27,301 bases of DNA from an uncultured Dysgonomonas sp. (GCF_934668725.1 NZ_CAKUOF010000027.1:1-27301); one strand, 5' to 3'; positions 1 to 7,271 are shown, counted from the first letter of the stretch. Program-made: numbers and translations. Notes: generated by a model not told the origin, from the letters alone.

Positions 1-116
1 CTAACATAACTTTTCCCTACTATAAAGGTATTCATAATCTTCTCCTTGATTGTTTGTATGTAATATAAAACAGCAAAGACTTAAAAAAATAATTTTTAAG
101 TCTTTGCTGTTTTAAA
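1..116. other. Left chromosomal flank, no gene
   Basis: No open reading frame is supported here. The stretch ends in a perfect hairpin and then meets the left attachment copy, so it is most simply the DNA that lay directly downstream of tRNA-Leu before the element inserted. Confidence 0.5.
67..113. terminator. Perfect 21-bp inverted repeat, likely original tRNA-Leu terminator
   Basis: Arms at 67-87 and 93-113 are perfectly complementary with a 5-base spacer. The A-rich and T-rich ends make it usable in both directions. It lies 3 bases from the left attachment copy, where the terminator of the tRNA-Leu transcript would be expected before integration. That role is inferred. Confidence 0.75.
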
Positions 117-130
117 GTACTCGGAGCGGG
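117..130 (+). repeat. Left attachment copy (attL core)
   Basis: GTACTCGGAGCGGG is identical to the 3' end of tRNA-Leu at 11776-11789. Beyond the 14 bases the match becomes imperfect, but ACCCG recurs, and 126-141 still forms a hairpin (CGGGTA, CGA, TACCCG) resembling the T-arm of the tRNA. Confidence 0.8.
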
Positions 131-245
131 TACGATACCCGTCAATCAAGAGAAACTAAGAATAGATAATGTCTCAGTATGTCAGTGTTTTATATGTTTT
201 AGTACGTTTTTGTTTTCCTTTATTTTGATCTTATTTTGCTATTTA

Positions 246-264
246 GTACACCTTTAGTACACCC
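246..264 (+). promoter_or_regulatory. Left arm-type integrase site (putative)
   Basis: GTACACCTTTAGTACACCC occurs here and again at 11709-11727, in the same orientation near the other end. Each copy contains a doubled TAGTACACC-like unit, as expected for arm sites bound by the N-terminal domain of tyrosine integrases. Function is inferred from position and repetition. Confidence 0.65.
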
Positions 265-281
265 TGAGTGAAAATAACTAT

Positions 282-289
282 TATCTTTG
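282..289 (+). promoter_or_regulatory. Promoter -7 box for the integrase gene
   Basis: TATCTTTG fits the Bacteroidota -7 consensus TAnnTTTG and lies 39 bases before the integrase ATG. No clear -33 TTTG is present. The -33 zone falls on the end of the 19-bp arm site, which would let integrase repress its own promoter (inference). Confidence 0.55.
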
Positions 290-328
290 TGTATCAAATG
301 AATACAAAGTAAATAAACAGGGGTAATT

Positions 329-1522
329 ATGGCTAAATTAACATCTAAAATCAAAGAAAACCCAAAACTTCATATGAAAAAGCTGTCAGACGGTCGAGAA
401 AGTCTATATCTTGAATACTATTTAGGTCGTCAAGAATGGATAGACGAAGAAACGGGACAAGCCAAAGTGAAGCATGAGAGAAGAAAAGAATTTTTAAATT
501 TATATCTTATCTCTAAGCCACGCACCCCGATAGAAAAAAGTTCTAATGGGGAAATTTTGGAGCTAGCCAATAAAATACGATTCGAAAAAGAACAACAATT
601 CAAAGAGGATAGAGACGGCTATAGGCTAAAAAGTAAGAAGAAAATTAATGTTTTTGACTTTATGCAAGCTTATTATGACAGCTATACAAAAGGAGATAAA
701 CGCATGATTAAGGCAGCGGTTAAACGTTTCCGTGATTTTATAGCCTTAGAATATCCATTATACAAAAACATAGTTACGCCCGACCAACTGAATAAAGATA
801 TGATGGAAAAATTTGTTGAATACCTCCAGAGTATAAGCAAGGGGGAGGGGGCTTTGACACACTACAAGCGATTTAAGAAGATTATAAAATATGGTGTTGA
901 ACATGATGTTATTCGCAAAAATCCTTGTTTAGGGGTTGTTTGTAAATCAGATGAAAACGCACTAACAAAAGATGTGTTGAGTCTTGAGGAAATGGAACAA
1001 CTAATAAATACAAAATATGATAAGCAAAACCCAAACGTAAGACGGGCTTTTATATTTTGCCTCTATACCGGCATACGCTTTTGTGATGTTAAAGATTTAA
1101 TGTATAGCGATGTCGATTACTCCAATAGATCAATTACTTTCAATCAAAAAAAAACACAAGGTCATAGCTCTAAAAGCTGGGTCACTATTCCTCTAAATGA
1201 TGGGTTGCTTGCACTGATCGGGGAACAGTCGGAAGATAAAGATGGTAATTTGGTTAATGGTCGAATATTTGCCCTACCTAGTCAATCCATGTGTTTGCGT
1301 TCTATAAAACATTGGGTTAAACTCTCAGGTATTAATAAGCATATTTCGTGGCATTGTGCTAGACATTCTTTTGCTGTTAATATCTTAAACAATGGAGCAA
1401 ACATTAAAACAGTTGCTAGTTTGCTTGGTCATAGTGGATTACAGCACACTGAAAAATATACAAGGGCGGTCGATAGTCTTAAACAAGCAGCAATAGATAG
1501 TCTACCCGAACTTAAAATATAA
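329..1522 (+). CDS. Tyrosine recombinase / phage integrase
   Basis: Site-specific recombinase of 397 residues that would insert and excise this element at tRNA-Leu. An N-terminal arm-binding region (about 1-100) and a core-binding SAM-like domain (about 105-205) precede the catalytic domain. Catalytic residues are visible: R250 in TGIR, a lysine near 274-275, H342 and R345 in WHCARH, H368 in LLGHSG and the nucleophile Y377 in EKYTRA. The length and full set of residues indicate an intact enzyme. It is the first gene inside the left end, transcribed away from attL, behind a TATCTTTG promoter box that overlaps a putative arm site. It belongs to the group common in Bacteroidota phages and conjugative elements. 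Confidence 0.95.
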   Translation: MAKLTSKIKENPKLHMKKLSDGRESLYLEYYLGRQEWIDEETGQAKVKHERRKEFLNLYLISKPRTPIEKSSNGEILELANKIRFEKEQQFKEDRDGYRLKSKKKINVFDFMQAYYDSYTKGDKRMIKAAVKRFRDFIALEYPLYKNIVTPDQLNKDMMEKFVEYLQSISKGEGALTHYKRFKKIIKYGVEHDVIRKNPCLGVVCKSDENALTKDVLSLEEMEQLINTKYDKQNPNVRRAFIFCLYTGIRFCDVKDLMYSDVDYSNRSITFNQKKTQGHSSKSWVTIPLNDGLLALIGEQSEDKDGNLVNGRIFALPSQSMCLRSIKHWVKLSGINKHISWHCARHSFAVNILNNGANIKTVASLLGHSGLQHTEKYTRAVDSLKQAAIDSLPELKI

Positions 1523-1619
1523 GCTTTATTACTCCTATCTTTTCTGTCATTTCTTTTACTTGTGTATATTGTTCTTTTTACGTATATTTATAGTATAGGG
1601 TTGGGGTAAAAACGACCTG

Positions 1620-1680
1620 ACATATAATAGAGGCATATAGCCCGATGTTCCAATAATATGGAGTGTCGGGCTATTTTTAT
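1620..1680 (+). terminator. Integrase terminator, part of a sequence repeated inverted at 10530-10585
   Basis: AGCCCGA (1639-1645) pairs with TCGGGCT (1666-1672) and is followed by ATTTTTATT. The 20 bases before the hairpin (ACATATAATAGAGGCATA) are also conserved at the other end of the element on the opposite strand, so more than the stem is shared. Confidence 0.75.
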
Positions 1681-1698
1681 TAACAAAAAATATAGAAT

Positions 1699-1980
1699 AT
1701 GGATAAAGATGTACTAGAATTAAGGGATCAACTAAACAGAATTGAAACGGCTATTATAAATCAAAAAGACGTATTGACTTTTGATGAAGCTGTACAGTTT
1801 ACGGGAATGAGGAAGAGTTATATGTATAAATTAACATCGGATCATAAGATACCACATTATAAGCCATCGGGGAAGATGGTATATTTTAACCGAAATGAGT
1901 TACAAACATGGCTACTGCAAAATCGAGTAAGCACACAAGATGAGTTAGAGAGTAAAGCACAAGCTTATTGTATTAAATAA
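1699..1980 (+). CDS. Excisionase-type helix-turn-helix protein
   Basis: A 93-residue DNA-binding protein of the HTH_17 / excisionase style. The block from about residue 26 to 75 has the usual order: a helix around LTFDEAVQFTGM, a recognition helix around RKSYMYKLTSDHKIPHYK, then KMVYFNRNELQTWL. A short N-terminal coiled region precedes it. It is the first gene after the integrase terminator and heads a tight plus-strand run, which fits a role in excision or in controlling the early genes. The fold is clear, but whether it acts as excisionase or as a transcription factor cannot be decided from sequence. Confidence 0.8.
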   Translation: MDKDVLELRDQLNRIETAIINQKDVLTFDEAVQFTGMRKSYMYKLTSDHKIPHYKPSGKMVYFNRNELQTWLLQNRVSTQDELESKAQAYCIK

Positions 1981-1992
1981 TTACAAACCAAC

Positions 1993-2256
1993 ATGACACA
2001 AACGACAAAGGGAGCTTTCGCCCCCAATCCAAACCAAACACAAGATAGTTATACTAAATGGCAAAAACAAACGGTCTTATCATATTTTAAAGACCATACC
2101 ACAACAATGTATAAATGTGAGAAAGACACCAAAGTATCACGCCCTAACATTTGCCGTTACATTGCAGAACTGGAATTGAGAGGAGTCATTAAACGGCTGC
2201 CTAAATCTATTTGCCCCGTATCGGGAAAACCCGCACATTATTTTCATGCAGAATAA
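1993..2256 (+). CDS. Small winged-helix DNA-binding protein
   Basis: An 87-residue protein 12 bases after the excisionase-type gene. Residues about 25-70 look like a winged helix: a helix around WQKQTVLSYFKDH, a recognition helix around VSRPNICRYIAELELRG, then VIKRLPKSICPVSGKPAHYF as a possible wing. Similar small proteins accompany integrases in Bacteroidota elements. The target is unknown; a regulatory role in the element is inferred. Confidence 0.7.
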   Translation: MTQTTKGAFAPNPNQTQDSYTKWQKQTVLSYFKDHTTTMYKCEKDTKVSRPNICRYIAELELRGVIKRLPKSICPVSGKPAHYFHAE

Positions 2257-2272
2257 TATCTAATACAAAAAT

Positions 2273-2536
2273 ATGAGTCAGATATACTTAAAAGACGTTG
2301 AATCTTACGGCGTTATTGAAGCAAATAAAGACCGTGAGAAGCTAGAAGAACTTAATATCAGATCGCCGAATGTATCTACCATGTATAAACTAAAGATTGA
2401 CAGACAAACGATGTTCTACTTTCGAGATGCAGGACAAAGGGCAATCTTTATAGACAAATATTATAGCAGAAGAACAAGAAAATACAACTTCGAAAAGCAA
2501 GGAAAAATAGAGGATGAATATTTACTAAATAACTAA
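2273..2536 (+). CDS. Unknown small basic protein
   Basis: An 87-residue protein that I do not recognise. It is rich in charged residues (a run around DKYYSRRTRKYNFEKQGK near the C-terminus), has no signal peptide or membrane segment, and begins 16 bases after the winged-helix gene in the same orientation. It is probably part of the same early transcript. Confidence 0.65.
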   Translation: MSQIYLKDVESYGVIEANKDREKLEELNIRSPNVSTMYKLKIDRQTMFYFRDAGQRAIFIDKYYSRRTRKYNFEKQGKIEDEYLLNN

Positions 2537-2560
2537 CATAAACACAATACAACTAACTAA

Positions 2561-3217
2561 ATGAAACAAGAAAAACTAATATTTAATAGAGAAAAGCTAC
2601 AACGGCAATATGTTGACAAAGATGTGAGAACCAATTATCTAGAGCTAATCGCATACATTCAAGAATGGATTAACAAAGACTTTAAAGAAGCATTACAGGT
2701 AGAAGGTCTACATTTTGATCTCGCACTAGCTCAACGGCTATCAGTAAGCTACGAAGCTATCAAGGATGAAATAAACCATTATAGAAAGAAATATCTATCA
2801 TCACTGGGATTTGTCCCCAAATCAGAAGAAAATCGTATTCATGAAAAATACAACGAAGTCATAGAAAATTTAACGAAGCCGTGTAAAACATTCTGGGATT
2901 ATACGAGAACACACAAGTTCCCATTAGTAGCAAACAAACAAGGATATATCATGTTTGATGCTGATAAGGTAAATGAATATGTTGCCTCAATAGGCATTAA
3001 GAGTTATTCAGATACAGATATAGAATACATGGACTTGCTCCAAGATGCAGCCGAAATACTCGTTAAGATAAGGAATATTGAAATAGAGAACGATTACAAC
3101 CCATTTGTACTAAACATGTTAACGAATCATATCTCAATTGGATTTATACCAAGTGAAGCATTTGCAGGAAGATCAATAAAAAAATATAACCCAACTAAAA
3201 CACAAGGCAATGAGTAA
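2561..3217 (+). CDS. Unknown 218-residue element protein
   Basis: Not recognised. It appears soluble and mostly helical, with no membrane segment or obvious catalytic motif. Its stop overlaps the start of the next small gene by 8 bases, so the two are probably translationally coupled. Position in the early plus-strand operon, after two DNA-binding proteins, suggests a job in element maintenance or replication, but nothing in the sequence proves this. Confidence 0.7.
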   Translation: MKQEKLIFNREKLQRQYVDKDVRTNYLELIAYIQEWINKDFKEALQVEGLHFDLALAQRLSVSYEAIKDEINHYRKKYLSSLGFVPKSEENRIHEKYNEVIENLTKPCKTFWDYTRTHKFPLVANKQGYIMFDADKVNEYVASIGIKSYSDTDIEYMDLLQDAAEILVKIRNIEIENDYNPFVLNMLTNHISIGFIPSEAFAGRSIKKYNPTKTQGNE

Positions 3218-3389
3218 GAAAATGAGTTTCGAGGACTATCACAAGCGGACATCAGATATTAAGTTTGAGATCAGCTATTTAGAAACAAGCGAGATGAAAG
3301 ATAATGAAGTGATACGTTTAAAGGTCAACGACTTACAAAGAGAATTAAAGCAGATAGAAAGAAACTATCGCTATCAGAATATAGTGTAG
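3210..3389 (+). CDS. Unknown 59-residue coiled-coil protein
   Basis: Begins ATGAGTAAGAAAATG inside the end of the preceding gene (8-base overlap, different frame) and ends TAG before a strong terminator. The product is highly charged and probably a single long helix or coiled coil (DNEVIRLKVNDLQRELKQIE in its second half). The overlap and the terminator placed 30 bases later support it as the last gene of the early operon. Confidence 0.6.
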   Translation: MSKKMSFEDYHKRTSDIKFEISYLETSEMKDNEVIRLKVNDLQRELKQIERNYRYQNIV

Positions 3390-3419
3390 CCGACATAGGT
3401 CAACCCCCTGCATGATTGT

Positions 3420-3443
3420 AGGGGTGGGGGTACACCCCTTTTT
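3420..3443 (+). terminator. Terminator of the early operon
   Basis: AGGGGTG (3420-3426) and CACCCCT (3433-3439) form a 7-bp GC-rich stem with loop GGGGTA, followed by a T run. It separates the 1699-3389 gene run from the phage-structural-type genes. Confidence 0.8.
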
Positions 3444-3508
3444 CTAAACGCCTATTTCCGCGTATCATTAGAAATAAAGATTTTTCCCAAAATACAAACT
3501 TAACAAAA

Positions 3509-3979
3509 ATGGCAGACAGACAACAACTAATCACTAAGCTAACAGATTTAGAGAAGTTCGCTTTGATCGGTTATATTCATACCTCCGATACAAAGATGGC
3601 TTATATTGCATCAAGAGGTAAGAAATTAACGGCAAATGCCGAATCGCTAGTAGTACAGGCTAGTCGATGGATAACCAAGCCCGAATGCAAGGCGTTTATA
3701 GAAATCGAGCAGCAAAGGTTAAACATTGTTCATTCATCAACTGAGGCTGAGAATAGGAGTAAACAGGATATAACCCGAGAATTAAATGTACTTGCAACGC
3801 AGACGGGCGACCCTAAATTAAAAGCAGAATTATTAATGAGGCTTGCTGATTTAGAGGGCATGAAGAAGCAGGAAACGACACAGGAAGAAGAAAAGATAAA
3901 ATACTACCTTCCTTTAAAATGCAGTCAATGTAAGCTTTATATTGCAGCTAAAGACAAACTAAACATCAATAAAAAGTAA
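3509..3979 (+). CDS. Terminase small subunit-like / DNA packaging protein
   Basis: A 156-residue protein with the layout of small terminase subunits in Bacteroidota phages. An N-terminal helix-turn-helix-like block (about 12-55, with DTKMAYIASRG and VVQASRWITKPECKAFIE) is followed by a helical oligomerisation part (RSKQDITRELNVLATQTGDP then KLKAELLMRLADLEGMKK). A Cys pair, CSQC, lies near the basic C-terminus. Small terminases choose the DNA to be packaged and hand it to the large subunit. No large terminase, portal or capsid gene is present here, so if this call is right the protein would have to work with a helper phage or is a relic. The assignment rests on pattern recognition only. Confidence 0.5.
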   Translation: MADRQQLITKLTDLEKFALIGYIHTSDTKMAYIASRGKKLTANAESLVVQASRWITKPECKAFIEIEQQRLNIVHSSTEAENRSKQDITRELNVLATQTGDPKLKAELLMRLADLEGMKKQETTQEEEKIKYYLPLKCSQCKLYIAAKDKLNINKK

Positions 3980-3985
3980 TCAGAC

Positions 3986-4198
3986 ATGGACAAAATAATA
4001 GTTGAAACAGGGGCATCATTAAATATTTACGATGCAACTATACAAGATGAACCGGTAGTTGTTTTTCATATAACAGGGTTTAATTTCCAATTAAATCAAA
4101 TGGTATCCGCTAGTTACTCCTGCAGCTACGAAGATGCCCGTAGTATCGGACAGAAATTAATATCTTATTCCGAACAAAAACAAACCTCTGATAAATGA
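3986..4198 (+). CDS. Unknown 70-residue protein
   Basis: Not recognised. A small, acidic, beta-rich looking protein. It starts 6 bases after the terminase-like gene and its stop overlaps the next start by four bases (ATGA), so the three genes 3509-4929 form one transcript. Neighbourhood suggests a virion or packaging accessory, without direct evidence. Confidence 0.6.
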   Translation: MDKIIVETGASLNIYDATIQDEPVVVFHITGFNFQLNQMVSASYSCSYEDARSIGQKLISYSEQKQTSDK

Positions 4199-4929
4199 CA
4201 GCCGAAGAACTTTTCAGGAATAAAAGAGAAGATGCGTCTAATATAGATGCAGAAATTTTAAGACTAAAACAGGTCTCAAATAATTTAAGGTCAACAGGGA
4301 CAGATAATTCTTTAACAGAAAATCGGTTACGCTATCTTGAAAATATCCGCTTAACCCTTCCTGACAATAAAGGAGCTAATTATGTTGTCACACATGGCGG
4401 TACTATTATCGCTAATCAGGCTATAATAAGAGGTGCAGTTTATGCCAATGAAGGAGTTTTTAGTGGTGCAGTCTATGCCAATGAAGGCTTTTTTAATGGT
4501 GATATACATAGTGATAATGCTTATATCAGGGGTGAAGTGCATGCTACCTCTGGTAGCTTTACCGGCACTATATCGAGCAATGCAAATGACAATCGAATAG
4601 TAATAGATCCGAACGAGCGATCACTAAAGATGCTTAACGCTAAGGATCAAGTTCTTTCACTTCAAGACTTTTTTATAAACGGCAACTATTCAGGAGGGCG
4701 ATTAAGGATTAACCTTATTAATCAAGAAACAAATACTATACATTGTTATGCAGAGGTTGACGGGGGTAAGATTGCTATTTATCGAGATGGTGTTGTTTTT
4801 GCTCGTTTCGATGCTTATCAACAAAAAATCTGGATAGATGCCGATTTATTGCCCCAAAGCAGGGATGCAGCTTTTTCGAAAGAAATGTATATGGATGGTG
4901 AAGCGGTGAAAGTTAAGAGAGGGGAATAA
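4195..4929 (+). CDS. Tail-fibre / tail-tip-like protein, short stand-alone form
   Basis: A 244-residue protein. Residues about 1-60 are helical and probably coiled coil. Residues about 65-125 hold 10-11 residue beta-type repeats with the pattern G-x-V-x-A-x-x-G-x-F, including two near-identical units GAVYANEGVFS and GAVYANEGFFN. A compact C-terminal domain (about 130-244) follows. Such repeats are typical of phage tail fibres and tip attachment proteins in Bacteroidota, normally at the end of much longer proteins. Here the repeat region stands alone without tail genes around it, so it is a truncated fibre, a satellite-encoded adsorption protein or a cargo protein. Confidence 0.6.
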   Translation: MTAEELFRNKREDASNIDAEILRLKQVSNNLRSTGTDNSLTENRLRYLENIRLTLPDNKGANYVVTHGGTIIANQAIIRGAVYANEGVFSGAVYANEGFFNGDIHSDNAYIRGEVHATSGSFTGTISSNANDNRIVIDPNERSLKMLNAKDQVLSLQDFFINGNYSGGRLRINLINQETNTIHCYAEVDGGKIAIYRDGVVFARFDAYQQKIWIDADLLPQSRDAAFSKEMYMDGEAVKVKRGE

Positions 4930-4957
4930 TTTTCTTTTGAATGTCTAGTCTGTGAAA

Positions 4958-4991
4958 GGGTGTTAGTTGTTGAGGCTAGCACCCTTTTTTT
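4958..4991 (+). terminator. Terminator after the tail-fibre-like gene
   Basis: GGGTGTTAG (4958-4966) pairs over nine positions, with one G-U pair, with CTAGCACCC (4976-4984), followed by seven T. It closes the 3509-4929 transcript. Confidence 0.85.
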
Positions 4992-5258
4992 AATAGGGGT
5001 AATTCCCATCTTTAAATTCGTTCTCTTATAATAAAGCATTTATAAATTCATCATTCAGACCTGCTCGGAACAATATTCCGAGCCTCCTTTATGCCTTTTT
5101 TGAAAGAAAGTCCCGTTTATGTCAGATTCCATGATCTTTTGAGACGTAAAATCAACCCACAGACTAAAGGTTAGACGGCCTATTTTGGTAGCTCAATTTT
5201 TAGCCACCAATTGTATGACTGTTAAATAAATAAAGGTTGTGATCCTAACATAGTCACA
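4992..5258. other. Intergenic region between convergent units
   Basis: No gene is supported. GCTCGGAA/TTCCGAGC at 5063-5083 forms an 8-bp hairpin without a good T run. TGTGA (5238-5242) and TCACA (5254-5258) could form a weak hairpin at the 3' end of the RhuM gene. Confidence 0.4.
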
Positions 5259-6281
5259 CTATTTCTTTTTGGTTCTATTCTTTTTAATATCACCTTCGAG
5301 TTTTTTAGCATCATCTATCAATGCCTTTAGACTATTTTCTTTCTCAATAGCTTTTTGCTGCTCCTTATATTGAGCATATTCCCCTTCAACTTTTTTAACT
5401 GCTAAATCGTGGCTAATTCTGCCGGCATCCATCAATACAGCCTTATCATTTATGGTTAGTATATCATGAAGTTTTTTTATCCAATCTTTCATGTACATTG
5501 GCTTTTGTGCTAAAGCTTGTGATTCCGCAAAAGCAAGGTATTGTTCTACTAATAATTTTAATGCTGCTAATTCATTTTCGTTTAAATAATTTTTAGCTAT
5601 TGCGATATCAGCTTTTTTTATTTTCTGTAAACCTGTTGCAGTAATGCCCATCATTGGCAGTTTTGCGTTAGATCTATAATATATTATTTCGGCTGCTGTT
5701 TGTTGGCTTATAGCCCATAAAAACTTATTTTGTATCTTTTTGAAAAAATCCTGTGTTTCTTTAGAATTAGGATCATAATCAATGCTTGTTGCGTAAATAT
5801 CCTTAATCTGTTGATAAAAAACCTTTTCAGATATTCGAATTTCTCTAATACGGTCAAGTAATTCTTTAAAATAGTTCATTGAACTACCTGTTTTAAACCG
5901 CTCATCATTAAGGGTAAATCCTTTAATAATATATTCCTTCAAACGTTGAGTTGCCCATATGCGAAATTGAGTGCCTTGAGTCGAATTAACCCTATAACCT
6001 ACTGATATTATTACATCTAAGTTATAATAGTCTACATCATAAACCTTTCCATCACTTGCAGTTGTTGCATTTTTTGCAACAACTGCATTGCTGTCCAGTT
6101 CTCCATCTTTAAATATTTTGCTTATATGTCTTGAAATTACAGACTTATCTCTATTAAACAAGCGTGCCATTTGATCCTGAGTGAGCCAAACAGTCTCATC
6201 TTGCATCAATACATCAATCTTGATTGTACCGTCTTCGTTTTTATAAAGTACTATTTCGCCTCTACTATCTTCCATATTCAA
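5259..6281 (-). CDS. RhuM-family protein
   Basis: A 340-residue protein of the Virulence_RhuM family, near the usual full length. The N-terminal part contains a helix-turn-helix-like segment (WLTQDQMARLFNRDKSVISR, about residues 32-51). It is followed by the family's YDVDYYNLDVIISVGYRVNS block, FRIWATQRLKEYIIKGF, and a helical, lysine-rich C-terminus. The biochemical function of RhuM is not established. Homologs are common on genomic islands and next to restriction or toxin-antitoxin genes. It lies 48 bases after the XRE repressor gene on the same strand and is probably co-transcribed with it. A second ATG two codons downstream (MEDSRG) is an equally possible start. Confidence 0.9.
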   Translation of the reverse strand: MNMEDSRGEIVLYKNEDGTIKIDVLMQDETVWLTQDQMARLFNRDKSVISRHISKIFKDGELDSNAVVAKNATTASDGKVYDVDYYNLDVIISVGYRVNSTQGTQFRIWATQRLKEYIIKGFTLNDERFKTGSSMNYFKELLDRIREIRISEKVFYQQIKDIYATSIDYDPNSKETQDFFKKIQNKFLWAISQQTAAEIIYYRSNAKLPMMGITATGLQKIKKADIAIAKNYLNENELAALKLLVEQYLAFAESQALAQKPMYMKDWIKKLHDILTINDKAVLMDAGRISHDLAVKKVEGEYAQYKEQQKAIEKENSLKALIDDAKKLEGDIKKNRTKKK

Positions 6282-6329
6282 TTATCTAAATTATTAATAC
6301 AAAGTAACGTAAATTCTTTATAAACAGTA

Positions 6330-6590
6330 TTATTTTACTTCCTTTTTCTTCACCTCCAGCTCAGCACCGCAATTCGGACATTTGATTATATTGTCATTGG
6401 GTGTATCTTTCTCAAACAGTTCTGATATATGAACGTTCAGGGCTGATGCGATACGTTGGAGGGTGTCGGCTGAAGTACTCGCCCCGTTTACAATTCGGCT
6501 TAAACTCTCACGTTGTACATTTATTTTTTCTGCTAATTCCGAAATATTCAAATTTCGATCTTTCAATAATTCTTTTATTCTGTAATTCAT
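6330..6590 (-). CDS. XRE-family repressor with C-terminal zinc-ribbon-like tail
   Basis: The chosen start (MNYRIKELLKDRN) gives 86 residues; longer upstream frames run into the promoter. The helix-turn-helix spans about residues 1-60 (LNISELAEKINVQRESLSRI followed by VNGASTSADTLQRIASALNV). The C-terminus carries a single CPNCG motif, half of a zinc ribbon, so metal binding would need a dimer or may not occur. It is divergent from the small-protein operon at 6740, with GTGA/TCAC-type palindromes between them. It therefore looks like a CI-style repressor controlling both itself plus RhuM and the opposing operon (inference). Confidence 0.85.
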   Translation of the reverse strand: MNYRIKELLKDRNLNISELAEKINVQRESLSRIVNGASTSADTLQRIASALNVHISELFEKDTPNDNIIKCPNCGAELEVKKKEVK

Positions 6591-6613
6591 AGGTGTGATA
6601 TTTAATATTACAG

Positions 6614-6621
6614 CAAATATA
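6614..6621 (-). promoter_or_regulatory. Promoter -7 box for the XRE-RhuM unit
   Basis: On the minus strand it reads TATATTTG (TAnnTTTG), about 24 bases before the repressor start codon. A -33 match (TTCG) is weak. Confidence 0.5.
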
Positions 6622-6657
6622 GTAATATAATCCAAGTAATCACGAAATTTTGGTAAT

Positions 6658-6676
6658 AGTGACAAAAATAATCACT
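6658..6676. promoter_or_regulatory. Putative operator between divergent units
   Basis: AGTGA (6658-6662) and TCACT (6672-6676) form an inverted repeat separated by nine bases. Further half-sites AATCAC at 6639-6644 and GTGATT at 6691-6696 flank it. The cluster covers the -33 box of the rightward promoter, as expected for binding by the neighbouring XRE repressor. Confidence 0.5.
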
Positions 6677-6681
6677 TTTTG

Positions 6682-6712
6682 TTTGTTTTTGTGATTTTAA
6701 TAATTACATTTG
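6682..6712 (+). promoter_or_regulatory. Promoter of the small-protein operon
   Basis: TTTG (6682-6685), 19 bases, TACATTTG (6705-6712): an exact match to the Bacteroidota sigma consensus. Transcription should start near 6719 and places the first start codon at 6740 rather than at the upstream ATG at 6710. Confidence 0.8.
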
Positions 6713-6739
6713 CATCAGAAGTGTAATAAAATATATCAC

Positions 6740-6970
6740 ATGAATACCAAATACAGCAAATCCAAAATAATGAAACTTGCTCACCACCTGAGAAAGTATG
6801 AAGGTTATACAATGTCACAGGCTCTAACATTAGCATGGAGCAGAGCAAGGCGAAACGAGTTTTATTTGATTATTGAGGTACGGAAACCCAAAGGAACAAC
6901 CACGCCAATGTATATGAGTGCTGAATCAGTAAGCACATATTATAGTAGTGGTGCATATTCTGGAGATTAA
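6740..6970 (+). CDS. Small unknown protein (SKIMKLAH motif)
   Basis: 76 residues from the ATG at 6740; an in-frame ATG at 6710 overlaps the -7 box and is unlikely to be used. The N-terminal half, with SKIMKLAHHLRK and YTMSQALTLAWSRAR, resembles a short helical motif seen in many small Bacteroidota mobile-element proteins of unknown function. First gene of the operon facing the repressor. Confidence 0.7.
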   Translation: MNTKYSKSKIMKLAHHLRKYEGYTMSQALTLAWSRARRNEFYLIIEVRKPKGTTTPMYMSAESVSTYYSSGAYSGD

Positions 6971-6990
6971 CTAATTTAATTATAAAAGTT

Positions 6991-7269
6991 ATGAATATTG
7001 AAAATAAGAAATTATCTGAATTGACAGTAGGCGAATTTATGGAGCTTACGGAGGCTATAATATACAAGGCAATTGTAACATATGAAGAAAATAAGCAAAA
7101 ACCTGATATGATTAGTTCTAATGAAGCGTATAAACTTGTTGGTAGGGCTAGAGTAGAAGAACTGATAAAGAGAGGGTTAATTGTAAGAATATCAAGGGGG
7201 AATGGTAGAAATGCAACTAAAAAAATATCCAGATCCAAGTTATTATCATTGAATAACCACTACCTATAA
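6991..7269 (+). CDS. Small helix-turn-helix protein
   Basis: 92 residues. It begins with a helical segment containing LSELTVGEFMELTEAII, followed by a putative DNA-binding block (NEAYKLVGRARVEELIKRGL) and a basic tail (GNGRNATKKISRSKLL). This layout resembles DUF3853/excisionase-type proteins of Bacteroidota. It may be a second recombination directionality factor or an activator. Second gene of the operon, 20 bases after the first. Confidence 0.65.
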   Translation: MNIENKKLSELTVGEFMELTEAIIYKAIVTYEENKQKPDMISSNEAYKLVGRARVEELIKRGLIVRISRGNGRNATKKISRSKLLSLNNHYL

Positions 7270-7271
7270 AT

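Noticed and set aside
4351..4542. 63-codon minus-strand frame
   Set aside because: Antisense shadow of the fibre-like repeats; its own repeats only mirror those of the real gene.
5063..5083. Hairpin as terminator
   Set aside because: The 8-bp stem is good but no T run follows closely on either strand, and the proper terminator of the fibre-like gene is at 4958-4991.
6591..6665. 25-residue N-terminal extension of the XRE repressor
   Set aside because: It would be translated through the -7 promoter box at 6614-6621, and the helix-turn-helix proteins of this type start at MNYRIKELL.
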